Positions 1 through 9,628 are shown, counted from the first letter of the stretch. The stretch is 64,000 nt of DNA from Massilia sp. Root351 (GCF_001425045.1 NZ_LMDJ01000012.1:608141-672140); one strand, 5' to 3'. Numbers and translations are program-made. Notes: generated by a model from the letters alone, not told the origin.

Positions 1-316
1 CAAGCTGGTCGCCGGGGTCGCGCTGCAGCGCTTCCTGCGCGTCCAGGATGGCTTCGCCGTAGCTGGCGCGGTCGAACTTCATCTGCGCCATCGACAGCCA
101 CGGCCCTTTTTCAGCCGGATAGCTGCCGGCCGCGCTGCGCAGCAGGCTCAGTGCCTTGTCCTGCTGGCCGGAGGCGGCCACGCGGCTCGCTTCGGTCAGC
201 GCGCCGGCCAGCGTGGCGGCGGCAGGTGGGTCGGGTCGCAGCGGCGGCCCCTCGGCGGCGCAGGCGGACAGCAGCAGCGCGCATGCAAGACTGGGGAGTG
301 TCGTTCCGGGCTTCAA
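1..316 (-). CDS. TPR-type lipoprotein of the T6SS locus (3' end outside window)
   Basis: Only the first 105 codons are present; the gene runs off the left edge. The start is a TTG at 316-314, chosen because AAGGAGA lies five bases upstream and the reading frame then begins with a lipoprotein signal: a basic residue, a short hydrophobic stretch and the lipobox LSAC at about residues 16-19. The mature part is Pro/Ala rich and then helical, with a pattern (KALSLLRSAAGSYP, YGEAILDAQEALQRDP) typical of TPR repeats. It is divergent from tssJ, 189 bp away. Inference: an outer-membrane-anchored TPR protein that helps T6SS assembly. The exact T6SS accessory name cannot be fixed from the fragment. Confidence 0.7.
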   Translation of the reverse strand, partial: MKPGTTLPSLACALLLSACAAEGPPLRPDPPAAATLAGALTEASRVAASGQQDKALSLLRSAAGSYPAEKGPWLSMAQMKFDRASYGEAILDAQEALQRDPGDQL

Positions 317-505
317 GATGGTCTCCTTCGATGCTGGTGAAGGTCATTATTGAGGCAAGAATGACAACGGCGATTGCGATTGCGCAAGACCGGCGCCGGT
401 CCATGGGAAGCGTGGCGGCGCGGCTTGCGCTGGCTCAAACACGCGTCGGCGCCGCTTGGTTTTAATGAATCCACGCCAAGCCCGCGCGCGCCAAAGGGAG
501 TCCTC

Positions 506-1057
506 ATGAAACACACCGCAGCAGCAGCGATCCTCTCCGCCCTGGCCTTGTCCGGTTGCGCCGCAGGCACGATAGCCGGCGCCGCCATGGAGCTGGCCGG
601 ACTGCGCAAGGCGCCCGAGCTGCCCGAGCTGCAAAAGCCGCCGCGCCAGGTGGCGATACGCCTGCATGCCAGCGGCAACCTCAACGCCGGAGGCGACGGC
701 CAGCCGCTGGCGCTGTCGGCGCGCATCTACAAGCTGCGCCAGAGCGCCGCCTTCGAGCGCGCCAGCCTCCACGGTTTTCTCAACGCGCTGACCGAACGCG
801 AGCTGCTGGGCGCGGACCTGGTCGAAGTGAAGGAAGTGCAGCTGATACCGGGCCAGCGCTACGAGGCGCTGGAAAGCGTGAGCCGCGAGGCGACGCGCAT
901 CGGCGTGGTGGCGCTGTTCCGCAAGCCGGCGCCGCAGCGCTGGCGCGCCGTCTTCTCTGCGGCGGAGGCGGAAAAGAGCGGCATCACCATCGGCCTGCAC
1001 GCCTGCGCGCTGAGCGTGCCGGGCCAGCCGCTGGCGGGTACGCGCTGCCAGCCCTGA
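506..1057 (+). CDS. tssJ: T6SS outer-membrane lipoprotein TssJ
   Basis: This 183-residue protein starts MKHTAAAAIL and has the lipobox LSGC at about residues 16-19, so the mature protein is a lipoprotein anchored in the outer membrane. The rest fits the TssJ/VasD family: a beta-rich domain with VAIRLHASGNLNAG and later ALSARIYKLRQSAAFERA, where LSARIYQLR-type segments are typical. TssJ binds the periplasmic part of TssM and ties the T6SS membrane complex to the outer membrane. The ATG at 506 is preferred over longer in-frame starts because only it gives a signal peptide, and GGGAG lies just upstream. It is first in a tssJ-tssK-tssL operon. Confidence 0.93.
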   Translation: MKHTAAAAILSALALSGCAAGTIAGAAMELAGLRKAPELPELQKPPRQVAIRLHASGNLNAGGDGQPLALSARIYKLRQSAAFERASLHGFLNALTERELLGADLVEVKEVQLIPGQRYEALESVSREATRIGVVALFRKPAPQRWRAVFSAAEAEKSGITIGLHACALSVPGQPLAGTRCQP

Positions 1058-1105
1058 CGCAATCTGTCACTTCATCCCGACAAAACCCATGAGCAAGGAG
1101 AACCT

Positions 1106-2437
1106 ATGAGCACCGCGGCAAAAGTACTTTGGGGCGAAGGCCTGTTCCTACGCCCGCAGCACTTCCAGCAGCAGGACCGCTACCACGAGACGCGCTTGCA
1201 GCGCACCGCGCAGGCGCTGCAGCCCTACCTGTGGGGAGTGCTGGCGCTGGAATGGGACACGCCGGCGCTGCAAGCGAACCTGCTGCGGCTGCGCGCGCTG
1301 TCGGCCATCTTCCGCGACGGCGAGTTGAGCGACGCGCCCGCCAGCGACCCGCTGCCGCCGGCGGTGGACCTGGGCGCGCTGCCGCCCAGCGTGCAGGAAG
1401 TGACCTACTACGCCGCGCTGCCCTCGCTGGCGCCGGACAGCAGCAACTGCGCCCCTGCCGGGGCGCGCTACGCGCAAACGGAGCGCAGCACGGCCGATAT
1501 CTACACCCAGGCGGCGCCGGCGGAGTTGAGCTATCTGCGCAAGGCGGTGCGCCTGGTGTCGGACCAGGAGCCGCGCGGCGGTTTCGAGTGCTTCCCGCTG
1601 ATACGGCTGCGCCGTGTGGTTTCCGGGGTGTTCGAGCCCGATCCCGCATTCATCCCGCCCAGCCTGTCGGTAGCCGCCGCGCCGCGCCTGAAGATGCAGC
1701 TGGAACAGCTGATGGATGCGCTGCAGGCCAAGCTCAACGCGCTGCAGGGCCACATGCGGGAACCGAGCCGCAACGTGATCGAGTTCCGCTCCGGCGACGT
1801 CTCTGCCTTCTGGCTGCTGCATACCGTGAGCACCGCCAGCGCCACGCTGACGCACTACTTGCGCCATCCAGCGCTGCATCCCGAGCGCCTGTTCGAGGCC
1901 ATGCTCGGACTGGCCGGGGCGCTGATGACCTATTCCAAGGCCTACACGCTGGCCAGCCTGCCAGCCTACCAGCATGACCATCCCGGCCCCTGTTTCGCGC
2001 AGCTGGACGGCATCGTGCGCGAGCTGCTCGACACGGTCATTTCGGCACGCTACTTTTCGATCGCGCTGGACGAGGAAAAGCCCTGCTACCACCGGGGCAA
2101 ACTCGACTCGGGCAAGATCGACCACAAGACCACGCTCTACTTGGCCATCGGCGCGGCCATGCCGGCCCTGGAGCTGGTGGAGGCGGCGCCGCTGCGCATC
2201 AAGGCTGGCGCGCCGGACGACGTGGACCAATGCGTACTGACCGCCATGCCCGGCGTGAAGCTGACGCACGCGCCGCAAGTGCCGGCCGCCATCCCGCTAC
2301 GGCCGGACACCTGCTACTTCACGCTCGAGAACAAGGGTGTGCTGTACGAACAAATGCTGAAGGCGCAGTCGATTTCGATTTACGTCCCGGCCGGCATCCG
2401 CGAGCTGCGCCTCGAACTGATCGCGGTGACGGCATGA
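1106..2437 (+). CDS. tssK: T6SS baseplate protein TssK
   Basis: At 443 residues this has the usual TssK length. The N-terminus KVLWGEGLFLRPQHFQQQDRY is the strongly conserved TssK opening, which forms the part that contacts the phage-like baseplate; the C-terminal domain contacts the TssL/TssM membrane complex. TssK is cytoplasmic and acts as a trimer linking the TssEFG wedge to the membrane complex. AAGGAG precedes the ATG with normal spacing. Its stop overlaps the start of tssL in an ATGA junction, so the two are very likely translationally coupled. Confidence 0.96.
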   Translation: MSTAAKVLWGEGLFLRPQHFQQQDRYHETRLQRTAQALQPYLWGVLALEWDTPALQANLLRLRALSAIFRDGELSDAPASDPLPPAVDLGALPPSVQEVTYYAALPSLAPDSSNCAPAGARYAQTERSTADIYTQAAPAELSYLRKAVRLVSDQEPRGGFECFPLIRLRRVVSGVFEPDPAFIPPSLSVAAAPRLKMQLEQLMDALQAKLNALQGHMREPSRNVIEFRSGDVSAFWLLHTVSTASATLTHYLRHPALHPERLFEAMLGLAGALMTYSKAYTLASLPAYQHDHPGPCFAQLDGIVRELLDTVISARYFSIALDEEKPCYHRGKLDSGKIDHKTTLYLAIGAAMPALELVEAAPLRIKAGAPDDVDQCVLTAMPGVKLTHAPQVPAAIPLRPDTCYFTLENKGVLYEQMLKAQSISIYVPAGIRELRLELIAVTA

Positions 2438-3210
2438 GCGCCCAGATCGAACGGCGTGCCGCACCGTCCCTGCTCGGCAATCGCGCAGGGCCGGCGGCCG
2501 GGCCGCGCATCGCATCCTTGCTGGACCTGATGCACGAGGGCTTCTACGTGCTGTTCATGCTGAAGAACGGCTCGGCTCCGCCCGGCGAGCAGGAGTTCGC
2601 GGAAAAGGTGCTGACTTTCCTGGCCGGCTTCGAGAACGAGGCGCGGCGCCTGCGCGCGCACGGAACCGACATCGAAGCGGCCAAGTATGCCTACTGCGCC
2701 GCGCTGGATGAGACCATCCTGGCATCGGGCTTCCCGATCCGCGGGCCATGGGAGCGGCGCCCGCTGCAGTTGCGGGTGTTCGGCGACCAGCTGGCCGGCG
2801 AGCACTTCTTCGACCGGCTGGAGGATCTGCGCGCCAAGGGCGGCGTACGGCTGCAGGCGCTGCAAGTGTTCCATCTGTGCCTGCTGCTCGGCTTCAAGGG
2901 CAAGTATGCACTTGACAGCAGCGACAAGCTGGCCTGCCTGACCGCGCGCCTTGGCGACGAAATCTCCCACATCAAAGGCCGCAGCCGCGGTTTCGCGCCG
3001 CGCGCCGAGCGGCCGGACCAGGTGGCGCACAAGCTGCGCAGCGACGTGCCGCTGTGGACGCTGGCAGCGGTGTTCTCGCTGGCGGCGCTGGGGGTGTACG
3101 CCGGCATGAAGGCGTCGCTGGAGCATGCCACCCGGCAGGGCATGGCGGACTACGCTGGCCTGGTGAAGCTGGCGCCGCGCCAGGCCAGCCTCACCATCAC
3201 CCTGCCCTGA
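2434..3210 (+). CDS. tssL: T6SS inner-membrane protein TssL (DotU family)
   Basis: The protein has 258 residues: a cytoplasmic DotU-type helical domain (about residues 20-205) with the family pattern AAKYAYCAALDETIL and later FFDRLEDL...LQALQVFHLCLLLGFKGKY, then one C-terminal transmembrane helix (about residues 208-228, PLWTLAAVFSLAALGVYAG) and a short periplasmic tail. There is no C-terminal OmpA-type peptidoglycan-binding domain; a separate OmpA-like gene lies immediately downstream in the convergent direction and may provide that role. TssL forms the inner-membrane complex with TssM. The start at 2434 overlaps the tssK stop by four bases. Confidence 0.95.
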   Translation: MSAQIERRAAPSLLGNRAGPAAGPRIASLLDLMHEGFYVLFMLKNGSAPPGEQEFAEKVLTFLAGFENEARRLRAHGTDIEAAKYAYCAALDETILASGFPIRGPWERRPLQLRVFGDQLAGEHFFDRLEDLRAKGGVRLQALQVFHLCLLLGFKGKYALDSSDKLACLTARLGDEISHIKGRSRGFAPRAERPDQVAHKLRSDVPLWTLAAVFSLAALGVYAGMKASLEHATRQGMADYAGLVKLAPRQASLTITLP

Positions 3211-3230
3211 CCCAGGGCCGCTGCTCCGCA

Positions 3231-4016
3231 CTACTGCGCAATCCGGAACTCGATGCGGCGGTTGCGGGCACGGCCCTCGCTGGCCGCATTGTCCGCCACC
3301 GGCCGGTCCGGCCCCAGGCCGGAGACGGCCACCATGCCAGGGCTGACGCCCTTCTGCGCCAGATAGGCCCGTACCGCCTCGGCGCGCGCCAGACTGAGCG
3401 CCAGGTTGGCGCCGCGCGGGCCGACATTGTCGGTGTGGCCGATCACTTCGACCATTTTCCCCTTCAGCTGGTGCAGCGCGCCGGCCATCTGGTCCAGGAT
3501 CTCCCGGCCCGACGGCCGTATCGCCGCCTGCCCACTTTCAAATTCGATAATCCGTTTCGCCAGCGTCGCGTCCAGCAGCTCCTGCTCCGCCGTGCTCACG
3601 CGCAGGCCGTTGTTGACGGTGTAGGTCGGATTCAGGCTGGTGGCGGCATCGCTGGCGATCTGCTGCCGCAGCGCCTCGCTGGCCACCTCGCCGCGCAGGC
3701 TGACGCTAGTACCTTCCACTTTCAGCTCGCCCTTGCTGATCAGCTTCAGATTGGGGCCGATCAGCTTCTGCACATGGCCGCTCCAGTTGGGCGGCAGCGC
3801 CACGTTGCCGATGCCGATCTGGTCCACCACGTGCTCGGCGCCATACAGTTCGCGCAGGCGCCGCAGCATGGCCGCCTTGCTCGCCTCGTCCGGCAAGGTT
3901 CCGCTAACCCGCACCTGGCCGGATTTCGGCGCGGCCGGTTCGGCGGGCTGCGCATGCACCGGTCCGGCGCCTGCAATGGCGGCGCCGCACAGCAGCACGG
4001 CGGTAACGTAGCGCAT
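3231..4016 (-). CDS. Periplasmic OmpA-family protein of the T6SS locus
   Basis: The protein has 261 residues. An N-terminal signal peptide (MRYVTAVLLCGAAIAGAGPVHA) is followed by two BON-like repeats (about residues 35-140, with VRVSGTLPDEASKAAMLRRL and later VSLRGEVASEALRQQIAS) and a C-terminal OmpA domain (about 155-261). The OmpA domain shows the peptidoglycan-contact region VIGHTDNVGP and LSLARAEAVRAYL, ending in RARNRRIEFRI. It should sit in the periplasm and bind peptidoglycan. Placed between tssL and tagF in the T6SS locus, it probably anchors the membrane complex, a job done elsewhere by TagL or by an OmpA extension of TssL. The start at 4016 has GAGGAG upstream. Same strand as tagF, ten bases downstream of it. 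Confidence 0.88.
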   Translation of the reverse strand: MRYVTAVLLCGAAIAGAGPVHAQPAEPAAPKSGQVRVSGTLPDEASKAAMLRRLRELYGAEHVVDQIGIGNVALPPNWSGHVQKLIGPNLKLISKGELKVEGTSVSLRGEVASEALRQQIASDAATSLNPTYTVNNGLRVSTAEQELLDATLAKRIIEFESGQAAIRPSGREILDQMAGALHQLKGKMVEVIGHTDNVGPRGANLALSLARAEAVRAYLAQKGVSPGMVAVSGLGPDRPVADNAASEGRARNRRIEFRIAQ

Positions 4017-4026
4017 GGCTTGCTCC

Positions 4027-5022
4027 TCAAGTGAAGGTTTCGTAAAACAGCGCGCAGGCAGATTCCAGCGTGAGCAGTTCCTGCTCCAGACAGGCCGACA
4101 GGCGCAGCACCTTGTGGTCGCCACGGATCATGTCGTCCACCCAGGCGGTGCTGTCGAAAGTGATCTGCTGCGTTTCCGCATATTGCGGGTCGATCACGCC
4201 GCGCAGCGTGGCCGGCGACGCGCCGGCAAAACCCAGCACCAGCGCGGGCCGGCCGGACAGCTCGCACATCAGCAGCGCCAGTTCCACGTCCACCTGGCGC
4301 AGGAAGGGCTCGGCCAGCGACAGCCACAGGGCCGCCACGGCCGGCCGGCAAAGCGGATCGCGCGGCAGTGGCAGCGCCAGGCTGCGCTCCAGCCGCGTGC
4401 TGCCGCTCCAGCCGAAAGGCTGCAGCAGCAGTCCCATCGCAAGCATCGTCCGGCGCGCCGAGATGCTGCTACGCTCCAGCGTCAGCATCGCATCCAGGCC
4501 GACCAGCGTGGTCCGCCCGAGGAAATCACTTAGCGAGGCAGCGTGCGCAGGGGCGTGCGGATCGATTTCCAGCGCGTTTGCAGACAAGGCATGCAACTGC
4601 GGTGCGGGATGCATGGCGGACGTCAGCGGCGCCATGCCGGCTGCCAGCGCACTCCAGAATGGCCTTAGCACGATGGGACTGTGGCGCAGGAAGGCGGGGG
4701 CGTCATCAACCTCCAGCACGCTCATTGCCAGGAAAGGAAAGCGCCGCTGCGACTGGTCGCTGCTGGCCACCAGATGACCCGCGATGGCACGACTGCTGCG
4801 CGTGCCGACGAAAGCGAAATGCAGCGGGCGCATGGCGTCGTAGTGCAGCTTCCAGCGCGGCTCCGCAGTCAGCCCGGTCATGGTGTCGGCCAGCCAGCCG
4901 TCCAACAATTCGACCAGCGCATGGTTGTCGCCGGCTTTGATAAAGTCGCTGCGCGCCGGAATTTTGCCGAAGTAGCCGATGCGGGCCAGTTGCGGCGTGC
5001 GTAACGGAGCAAGGCGGCTCAT
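4027..5022 (-). CDS. tagF: T6SS-associated protein TagF
   Basis: This 331-residue protein begins with the TagF (DUF2094) signature IGYFGKIPARSDFIKAG, followed by LVELLDGWLADTM. TagF is a cytoplasmic repressor of T6SS assembly described in Pseudomonas, where it acts post-translationally; the same role here is inferred. Its start codon overlaps the tssM stop codon in an ATGA arrangement, so the two are coupled. The length exceeds that of the isolated N-terminal TagF domain (about 200 residues); the extra C-terminal part (about 200-331) has no motif I recognise. Confidence 0.9.
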   Translation of the reverse strand: MSRLAPLRTPQLARIGYFGKIPARSDFIKAGDNHALVELLDGWLADTMTGLTAEPRWKLHYDAMRPLHFAFVGTRSSRAIAGHLVASSDQSQRRFPFLAMSVLEVDDAPAFLRHSPIVLRPFWSALAAGMAPLTSAMHPAPQLHALSANALEIDPHAPAHAASLSDFLGRTTLVGLDAMLTLERSSISARRTMLAMGLLLQPFGWSGSTRLERSLALPLPRDPLCRPAVAALWLSLAEPFLRQVDVELALLMCELSGRPALVLGFAGASPATLRGVIDPQYAETQQITFDSTAWVDDMIRGDHKVLRLSACLEQELLTLESACALFYETFT

Positions 5023-8000
5023 CGCGCGCCTCCCTGCGGCAGCGCGGCCAGGGCGGCAGGTGCTGCCACCGCAGACGCTGTACCGACTATGGATTCCGGC
5101 AGCGTCATGCCGCGCATGCCTTGCTCCTGCGGCGCAGCGCCGTTACCGGCCTCAGGACTGCTGGTGATCTTCAGATCCAGCGCCACACTGATGCCAGCAT
5201 TGGTCCAGCGCAGCTCGTGCACGCCCTCCTCCTTGCGCATGCGCACCGCGGCGTCGATCATGCGTTTCAAGCCAAACTGGCCCGGCTCATTGAACAGCTC
5301 GACACTGCGGCCATCGAAGGCCACTGCCGTGATGCGCGCGCCCGGAATGCCTTGCGGGCCGGGGTGGACCATGCCGGTCCATTGCGCCGGCGTGTTCCGG
5401 TAGCGCAACTGCTGTCCGTCGATCTCCACCGTATATTCCAGCGTGCCCGGCGCGGGCAGCGGCTGGATCTGGAACACCGTTTGCGCGGCGGCGCTTGCGG
5501 CACCGACGCCGCCTGCGCCCAGCGGCGCTATCCAGCCTGGAAAGCGCGACACCGCCTGCGGCGACAGTGCAATGCCCATGTCGGCCCAGGTGCGCGGCGC
5601 CAGCGCGTCGCCGCGCCGCACCACCAGCGGTCCCATGGCCGTGGTGACGAATTTGGCCACCAGCCCATCGGGGCCGAAGAACTGGGCTATTTCCAGACTG
5701 CTGGCCTCTATTTTCGCGTCCGGCGAGAACGGATACTTGGCCGCCAGCGTGCGCTGGAACGGCTGGTACACCTGCGCCAGCCAGGTCTGGTTGAGGTCCG
5801 CCTCGGCCGGCCCGATGATCACGGCGAAGGTCTGCATCAACGGCCGCACCAGCAACGGCCGTATGGCGAGTTTCTGCTCGTCGCCCATCCCGGTCAGCAT
5901 CTGCTCATCGACAAAGCGCAGTGCGTCGGCCAGTTCTGAGCCGGTGCCTTCCAGCGTCTGCTGCATGAACAGGCGCGCCCCTGGCCCGGGGTCGCCCTGG
6001 TTCTTCAGCGTGTTCAGGCGGGTGCGCAAGCGCGACAGCGCTTCCATGTAGCCACGCAGCAGCGTGGCGTTCTTGTCCCTGGCGGAGACCAGCCTGGCCA
6101 CCGCCGCGAACGCGCGCCCCACCGTCCCCATCGGCCGCTCGAAACGGGCCGGGTCCAGCGGCACGGTTACCGGCGCGGGCGCGCGGCGCAGCAGGGTATG
6201 CTCGACCCACTCCGTGAAGCCGCGCTGCGCCTTCCGCGCCTCCGCGTTCGCCAGCGTGGGGTTGTCCCACGAGGTCTGCTCGTTGATGGTGTTGAGCACC
6301 TTGACGATGGGCGAGGACTGCGGATCGCCCAGCCGGTTCATGGCCGCCACCGCGCCGTTGAAACCGTCCAGGTCCGTCACGGCCACACCCTGGACGAACT
6401 TTTGCCACGCCCTGGAGAAGTCGCTCTTGTACATTTCCACCAGGTGCTTCTCGATCTGCTCCGGGCTGCCCGCCAAGGTCAGGTCGTCCTTGCTGGCTGT
6501 CCTCAGCACCCAGTCCGTGCTTTGCAACTCGCCGCTGGCAGCCTCGCGGATGGCGCCCTGGATATACTTCTCCCATGCCTCGCGCGTGAACGCGCCGGGG
6601 ACGGCATGGCTGCCCGCCATCAGCGCCTGGTCCTGCTCGCCGACGATACGCACCACCGTCATGGCGGGGAAACGCGTGCCGGCGCGGGCACGGATGTCAG
6701 CATACACGCGGTCGCGCGCTGGCGTGCCGCGCACCACCCGCCGCAGGTTCTCGCGCGCCTGGTCCACCAGCGCCAGCTTCTGCTCGATGCGCGGCCAGGA
6801 CGGATCGCCCGACTGCGCCAGGTAGAAGGTCAGCAGGCGCTCGGCGCTGCGTATCATCTGCTCACGCGGCATGGCGCCCCGGTTCGCTTCCAGCCAGCCG
6901 CGCCAGTAGCGCGTGAGCTGGTCGTTCAAATGCCCGGCCTCGGCACGCGGCGGGTCGGCCAGCATCAAATAAGTCTTGAGCGCGTTGTAGGCGTCGTCAA
7001 CGTTGAGCGGATCGGCATCGGCATACTGGCGGGAGGCAGCAGGCGCAGCCGCTACGGCTGCGGGTGCGGGCGCAGCCGCCGGCTGCCCCGCCCCCACAGG
7101 CGCCGCCAGTTGCTCCGCATTGGCGTTCATCTCGAACAACAGCGCTTCCAGCCTGGCCGCCACCGGCATGACCATCACCTCTTTCACGCCCGCGTAGTAT
7201 TCCTGGCGCAGCTTGCGCTCCAGCAGGCCGCCCTGGTACAAGCCCATGCTGATAGCCCATGGCCGCTCGCGCGCGAACTTTTCCAGCTGTTCGATCCGGT
7301 CCTGCAGGATCTCCAGCGCCTCCAGGCGCGGCTGCAGGTCCACCCGCCCTTCCTGTAGCTTCGCCACCTTGTCCAGGTCCGCCTGCACATTGGCGGCCAG
7401 TTGGCGGTTGCCCATGTAAGACCAGGTCCAGCCGCCCAGTGCCCCGCCCAGCAGCACAACCGCGCCAAAGAACGCCGCATAGCGCAAGCGCGCGCTGGCA
7501 CGGCTGGCGTATTGCGACACCAGCGCCTTGTCGGCGAACACCACGTCGCGAAACAGCTTGAAGAGAAAATAGCCGCCAGCCGAGCCATAGGGCATAGCTG
7601 CAACCTCCTGCCGTGCAGGACCGAGGGCCAGCTCGTAGCGCTCGGCGATGCGTTGCGACTGCGCGCTCAGGGGCTGCCCTTCCTGCAGGGCGCTGGAAAA
7701 GTAGAAGCCCCGGAACACGGGTTGGAACTGGAAGGGATTTTCCTCGAACAGCGTGGCCAGGAAGGCCCGTAGCGGCGCGCGCATGGATGCGAACTCCATC
7801 GGAAAAGTGAAAATGCCCGGCGCCATGCGCGTGCGGCGCGGCTGCGCCATGTTCGCCATGCCCATATCGACCAGGCCCGTGTGCAGCTCATCAAAACCCT
7901 GGTCGAAGAAGGCCAGCAACTCCTGGCTGCCCGCCCTGCGCTTGTAGGGCATGGTGGCGCCCCAGACCCGCTCGCGCTCGCTGCTTTCGCCTTGGCAGAA

Positions 8001-8792
8001 GAAGTCGCTGAAGCCCGCGATCAGGTCGGCCTTGGTGAACAGCACGTACACCGGCGCGAACACCTCCAGGCGTTCGATCAGGTCCTGCACCCGCTTGCGC
8101 AGGCTGCGCGCCAGCCTGAGCGCGCCATCCGGGTCGCTGCGCAGTTCCGCGACGCTGACCGCGACGATGATGCCATTCACCGGCGCACGCTTGCGGTGCT
8201 TCTTCAGCAAATCCAGGAAACCACGCCACTCGTCCAGGTGTTCGTCCTCCACCGCGTAGCGGCCCGCCGTATCGAGCACAATGCCGTCGGCGGTAAAGAA
8301 CCAGTCGCAATTGCGGGTGCCGCCCGCGCCGTGCACCGCGCGCGCGTCGGCAAACGGAAATTGCAGGCCGGAGTTGATGATGGCGCTGCTCTTCCCTGCC
8401 GATGGATTTCCGATGACCATGTACCACGGCAGCTGGTACAGCGCACGCGATCCCGGCATGCGGCCCAGCTTGGAACCCTTGATGGTGGCGATCGCCTTCA
8501 GCATGCCGCTGCGGACTGCGTCCACTTCCTGCCGGCCGGCGCCCACATCCTGTACCTGAGCTTCCGCAGGCGCCCTGGCCGCTTCCAGGCCGACAGTGGC
8601 GCGCGCCGTCTTCCTGCGCTTCAGCCAGCGCGCCAGCAGCCACGCCAGGACGGCCGCCGCCAACGCCGCCACTGCCCAGATCAATGCCAGTTCCAGCAGT
8701 TCGGCGCCGAGATAACACAGTGCCGCCGTGGCGATGAACCCGGCAATGGTGAGATTGCGGGAGTCGGTGAGGAACAGCCAGATTCGTCGCAT
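5019..8792 (-). CDS. tssM: T6SS membrane subunit TssM (IcmF family)
   Basis: At 1257 residues this is the largest gene of the locus. Two transmembrane helices lie near the N-terminus (about 14-32 and 35-55). A cytoplasmic GTPase-like domain follows with Walker A GNPSAGKSS at residues 128-136 and the segment IVLDTAGRYAVED. A third transmembrane helix (about 432-450) leads into the large periplasmic region that contacts TssJ. It has the normal IcmF layout and forms the T6SS membrane complex with TssL and TssJ. It leads a minus-strand operon with tagF and the OmpA-like gene. An Ala/Pro-rich stretch near residues 565-590 is probably a periplasmic linker. Confidence 0.96.
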   Translation of the reverse strand: MRRIWLFLTDSRNLTIAGFIATAALCYLGAELLELALIWAVAALAAAVLAWLLARWLKRRKTARATVGLEAARAPAEAQVQDVGAGRQEVDAVRSGMLKAIATIKGSKLGRMPGSRALYQLPWYMVIGNPSAGKSSAIINSGLQFPFADARAVHGAGGTRNCDWFFTADGIVLDTAGRYAVEDEHLDEWRGFLDLLKKHRKRAPVNGIIVAVSVAELRSDPDGALRLARSLRKRVQDLIERLEVFAPVYVLFTKADLIAGFSDFFCQGESSERERVWGATMPYKRRAGSQELLAFFDQGFDELHTGLVDMGMANMAQPRRTRMAPGIFTFPMEFASMRAPLRAFLATLFEENPFQFQPVFRGFYFSSALQEGQPLSAQSQRIAERYELALGPARQEVAAMPYGSAGGYFLFKLFRDVVFADKALVSQYASRASARLRYAAFFGAVVLLGGALGGWTWSYMGNRQLAANVQADLDKVAKLQEGRVDLQPRLEALEILQDRIEQLEKFARERPWAISMGLYQGGLLERKLRQEYYAGVKEVMVMPVAARLEALLFEMNANAEQLAAPVGAGQPAAAPAPAAVAAAPAASRQYADADPLNVDDAYNALKTYLMLADPPRAEAGHLNDQLTRYWRGWLEANRGAMPREQMIRSAERLLTFYLAQSGDPSWPRIEQKLALVDQARENLRRVVRGTPARDRVYADIRARAGTRFPAMTVVRIVGEQDQALMAGSHAVPGAFTREAWEKYIQGAIREAASGELQSTDWVLRTASKDDLTLAGSPEQIEKHLVEMYKSDFSRAWQKFVQGVAVTDLDGFNGAVAAMNRLGDPQSSPIVKVLNTINEQTSWDNPTLANAEARKAQRGFTEWVEHTLLRRAPAPVTVPLDPARFERPMGTVGRAFAAVARLVSARDKNATLLRGYMEALSRLRTRLNTLKNQGDPGPGARLFMQQTLEGTGSELADALRFVDEQMLTGMGDEQKLAIRPLLVRPLMQTFAVIIGPAEADLNQTWLAQVYQPFQRTLAAKYPFSPDAKIEASSLEIAQFFGPDGLVAKFVTTAMGPLVVRRGDALAPRTWADMGIALSPQAVSRFPGWIAPLGAGGVGAASAAAQTVFQIQPLPAPGTLEYTVEIDGQQLRYRNTPAQWTGMVHPGPQGIPGARITAVAFDGRSVELFNEPGQFGLKRMIDAAVRMRKEEGVHELRWTNAGISVALDLKITSSPEAGNGAAPQEQGMRGMTLPESIVGTASAVAAPAALAALPQGGAR

Positions 8793-8875
8793 GATGATAG
8801 CTCCGTGGCGCCTGTGGGCGGACCAGAACTATGTTGCCACCTGCCCCGCCTTGCATTGTTGACACAGAACAAGAC

Positions 8876-9628
8876 TCAACGTTTGCGCTGCATCGCCTCC
8901 GGCAAACGCAGCTCGGCGTGGCCGAAATCCATCATGGTCCAGCGGCCTCCCCAGGTCAGGCCTGCCGCCTCGGCGGCCTCGCCGTACAGGCGATAGCCGC
9001 GCATGGCCCAAGGATCCCTTTCGGAGATCACCAGTTTGCCGTCGCGCAGAAAGGCGCAGTCGGCGGCCAGGCCGAACTGGTGGTAGCTCTGAAAAGCCCT
9101 GGCATTGGTGACACTGGCGCCAGTGCTGGCCAGCAGGTCCTGCCGCTCCGGGCTGCGGTAGCCCTCTAGTAGCGCCATGTCATAACCATGGCGCTCCTTC
9201 ATGATGCGGAACACCAGCAGCAGACGCTGTTCGAAGCCGGGATGAAGCTGTTGCCAGCTGCGGTTGGCGCCCGCCAGCAGGGGCCGCACGCGCACCACCT
9301 CCGTCGCCGCGAATGCCAGCGGCGGCACGGGCGGCGGGGGCGCCAGCTGTTCACCCTTGAGCAAGACGGCCACCTGGCCGTTGGCTTCATAGCCTGCGCT
9401 ATCGAAGGCAGGAAGCGCCAGCCGGCGGCCGGCCACCAGCGCCAGCGTGGGCGGCAGCAGCGTCAGCAAGGCGCCGCTAGCCAGCAGCCAGGCATAGCGC
9501 CCCCGCAGCAAGGCGCGGCAGCGCAACAGCGCCAGCTCGAACAGGGCATCGCGGCCGGCCGGGAATAGCAGCAGCCATCCGCCAAGGCACACCAGCAGAA
9601 ACAACAGCAACAAGGAAACGGCAAGCAT
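8876..9628 (-). CDS. Membrane-anchored M15-family peptidoglycan peptidase of the T6SS locus
   Basis: The protein has 250 residues. Two hydrophobic N-terminal helices (about 1-22 and 46-66) should anchor it in the inner membrane, with a C-terminal VanY-like M15 domain in the periplasm. The zinc-ligand pattern S-Y-H-x2-G-x-A-x-D is present (His183, Asp190), and the third ligand is His237 in MMDFGHAEL, after WGGRW. The family cleaves D-Ala or L,D peptide bonds in peptidoglycan. It lies 83 bp upstream of tssM on the same strand, and a similar membrane-VanY protein, TagX of Acinetobacter, is needed to let the T6SS through the wall; the same role is inferred here. The ATG at 9628 has GGAG upstream and precedes the hydrophobic start. 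Confidence 0.85.
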   Translation of the reverse strand: MLAVSLLLLFLLVCLGGWLLLFPAGRDALFELALLRCRALLRGRYAWLLASGALLTLLPPTLALVAGRRLALPAFDSAGYEANGQVAVLLKGEQLAPPPPVPPLAFAATEVVRVRPLLAGANRSWQQLHPGFEQRLLLVFRIMKERHGYDMALLEGYRSPERQDLLASTGASVTNARAFQSYHQFGLAADCAFLRDGKLVISERDPWAMRGYRLYGEAAEAAGLTWGGRWTMMDFGHAELRLPEAMQRKR

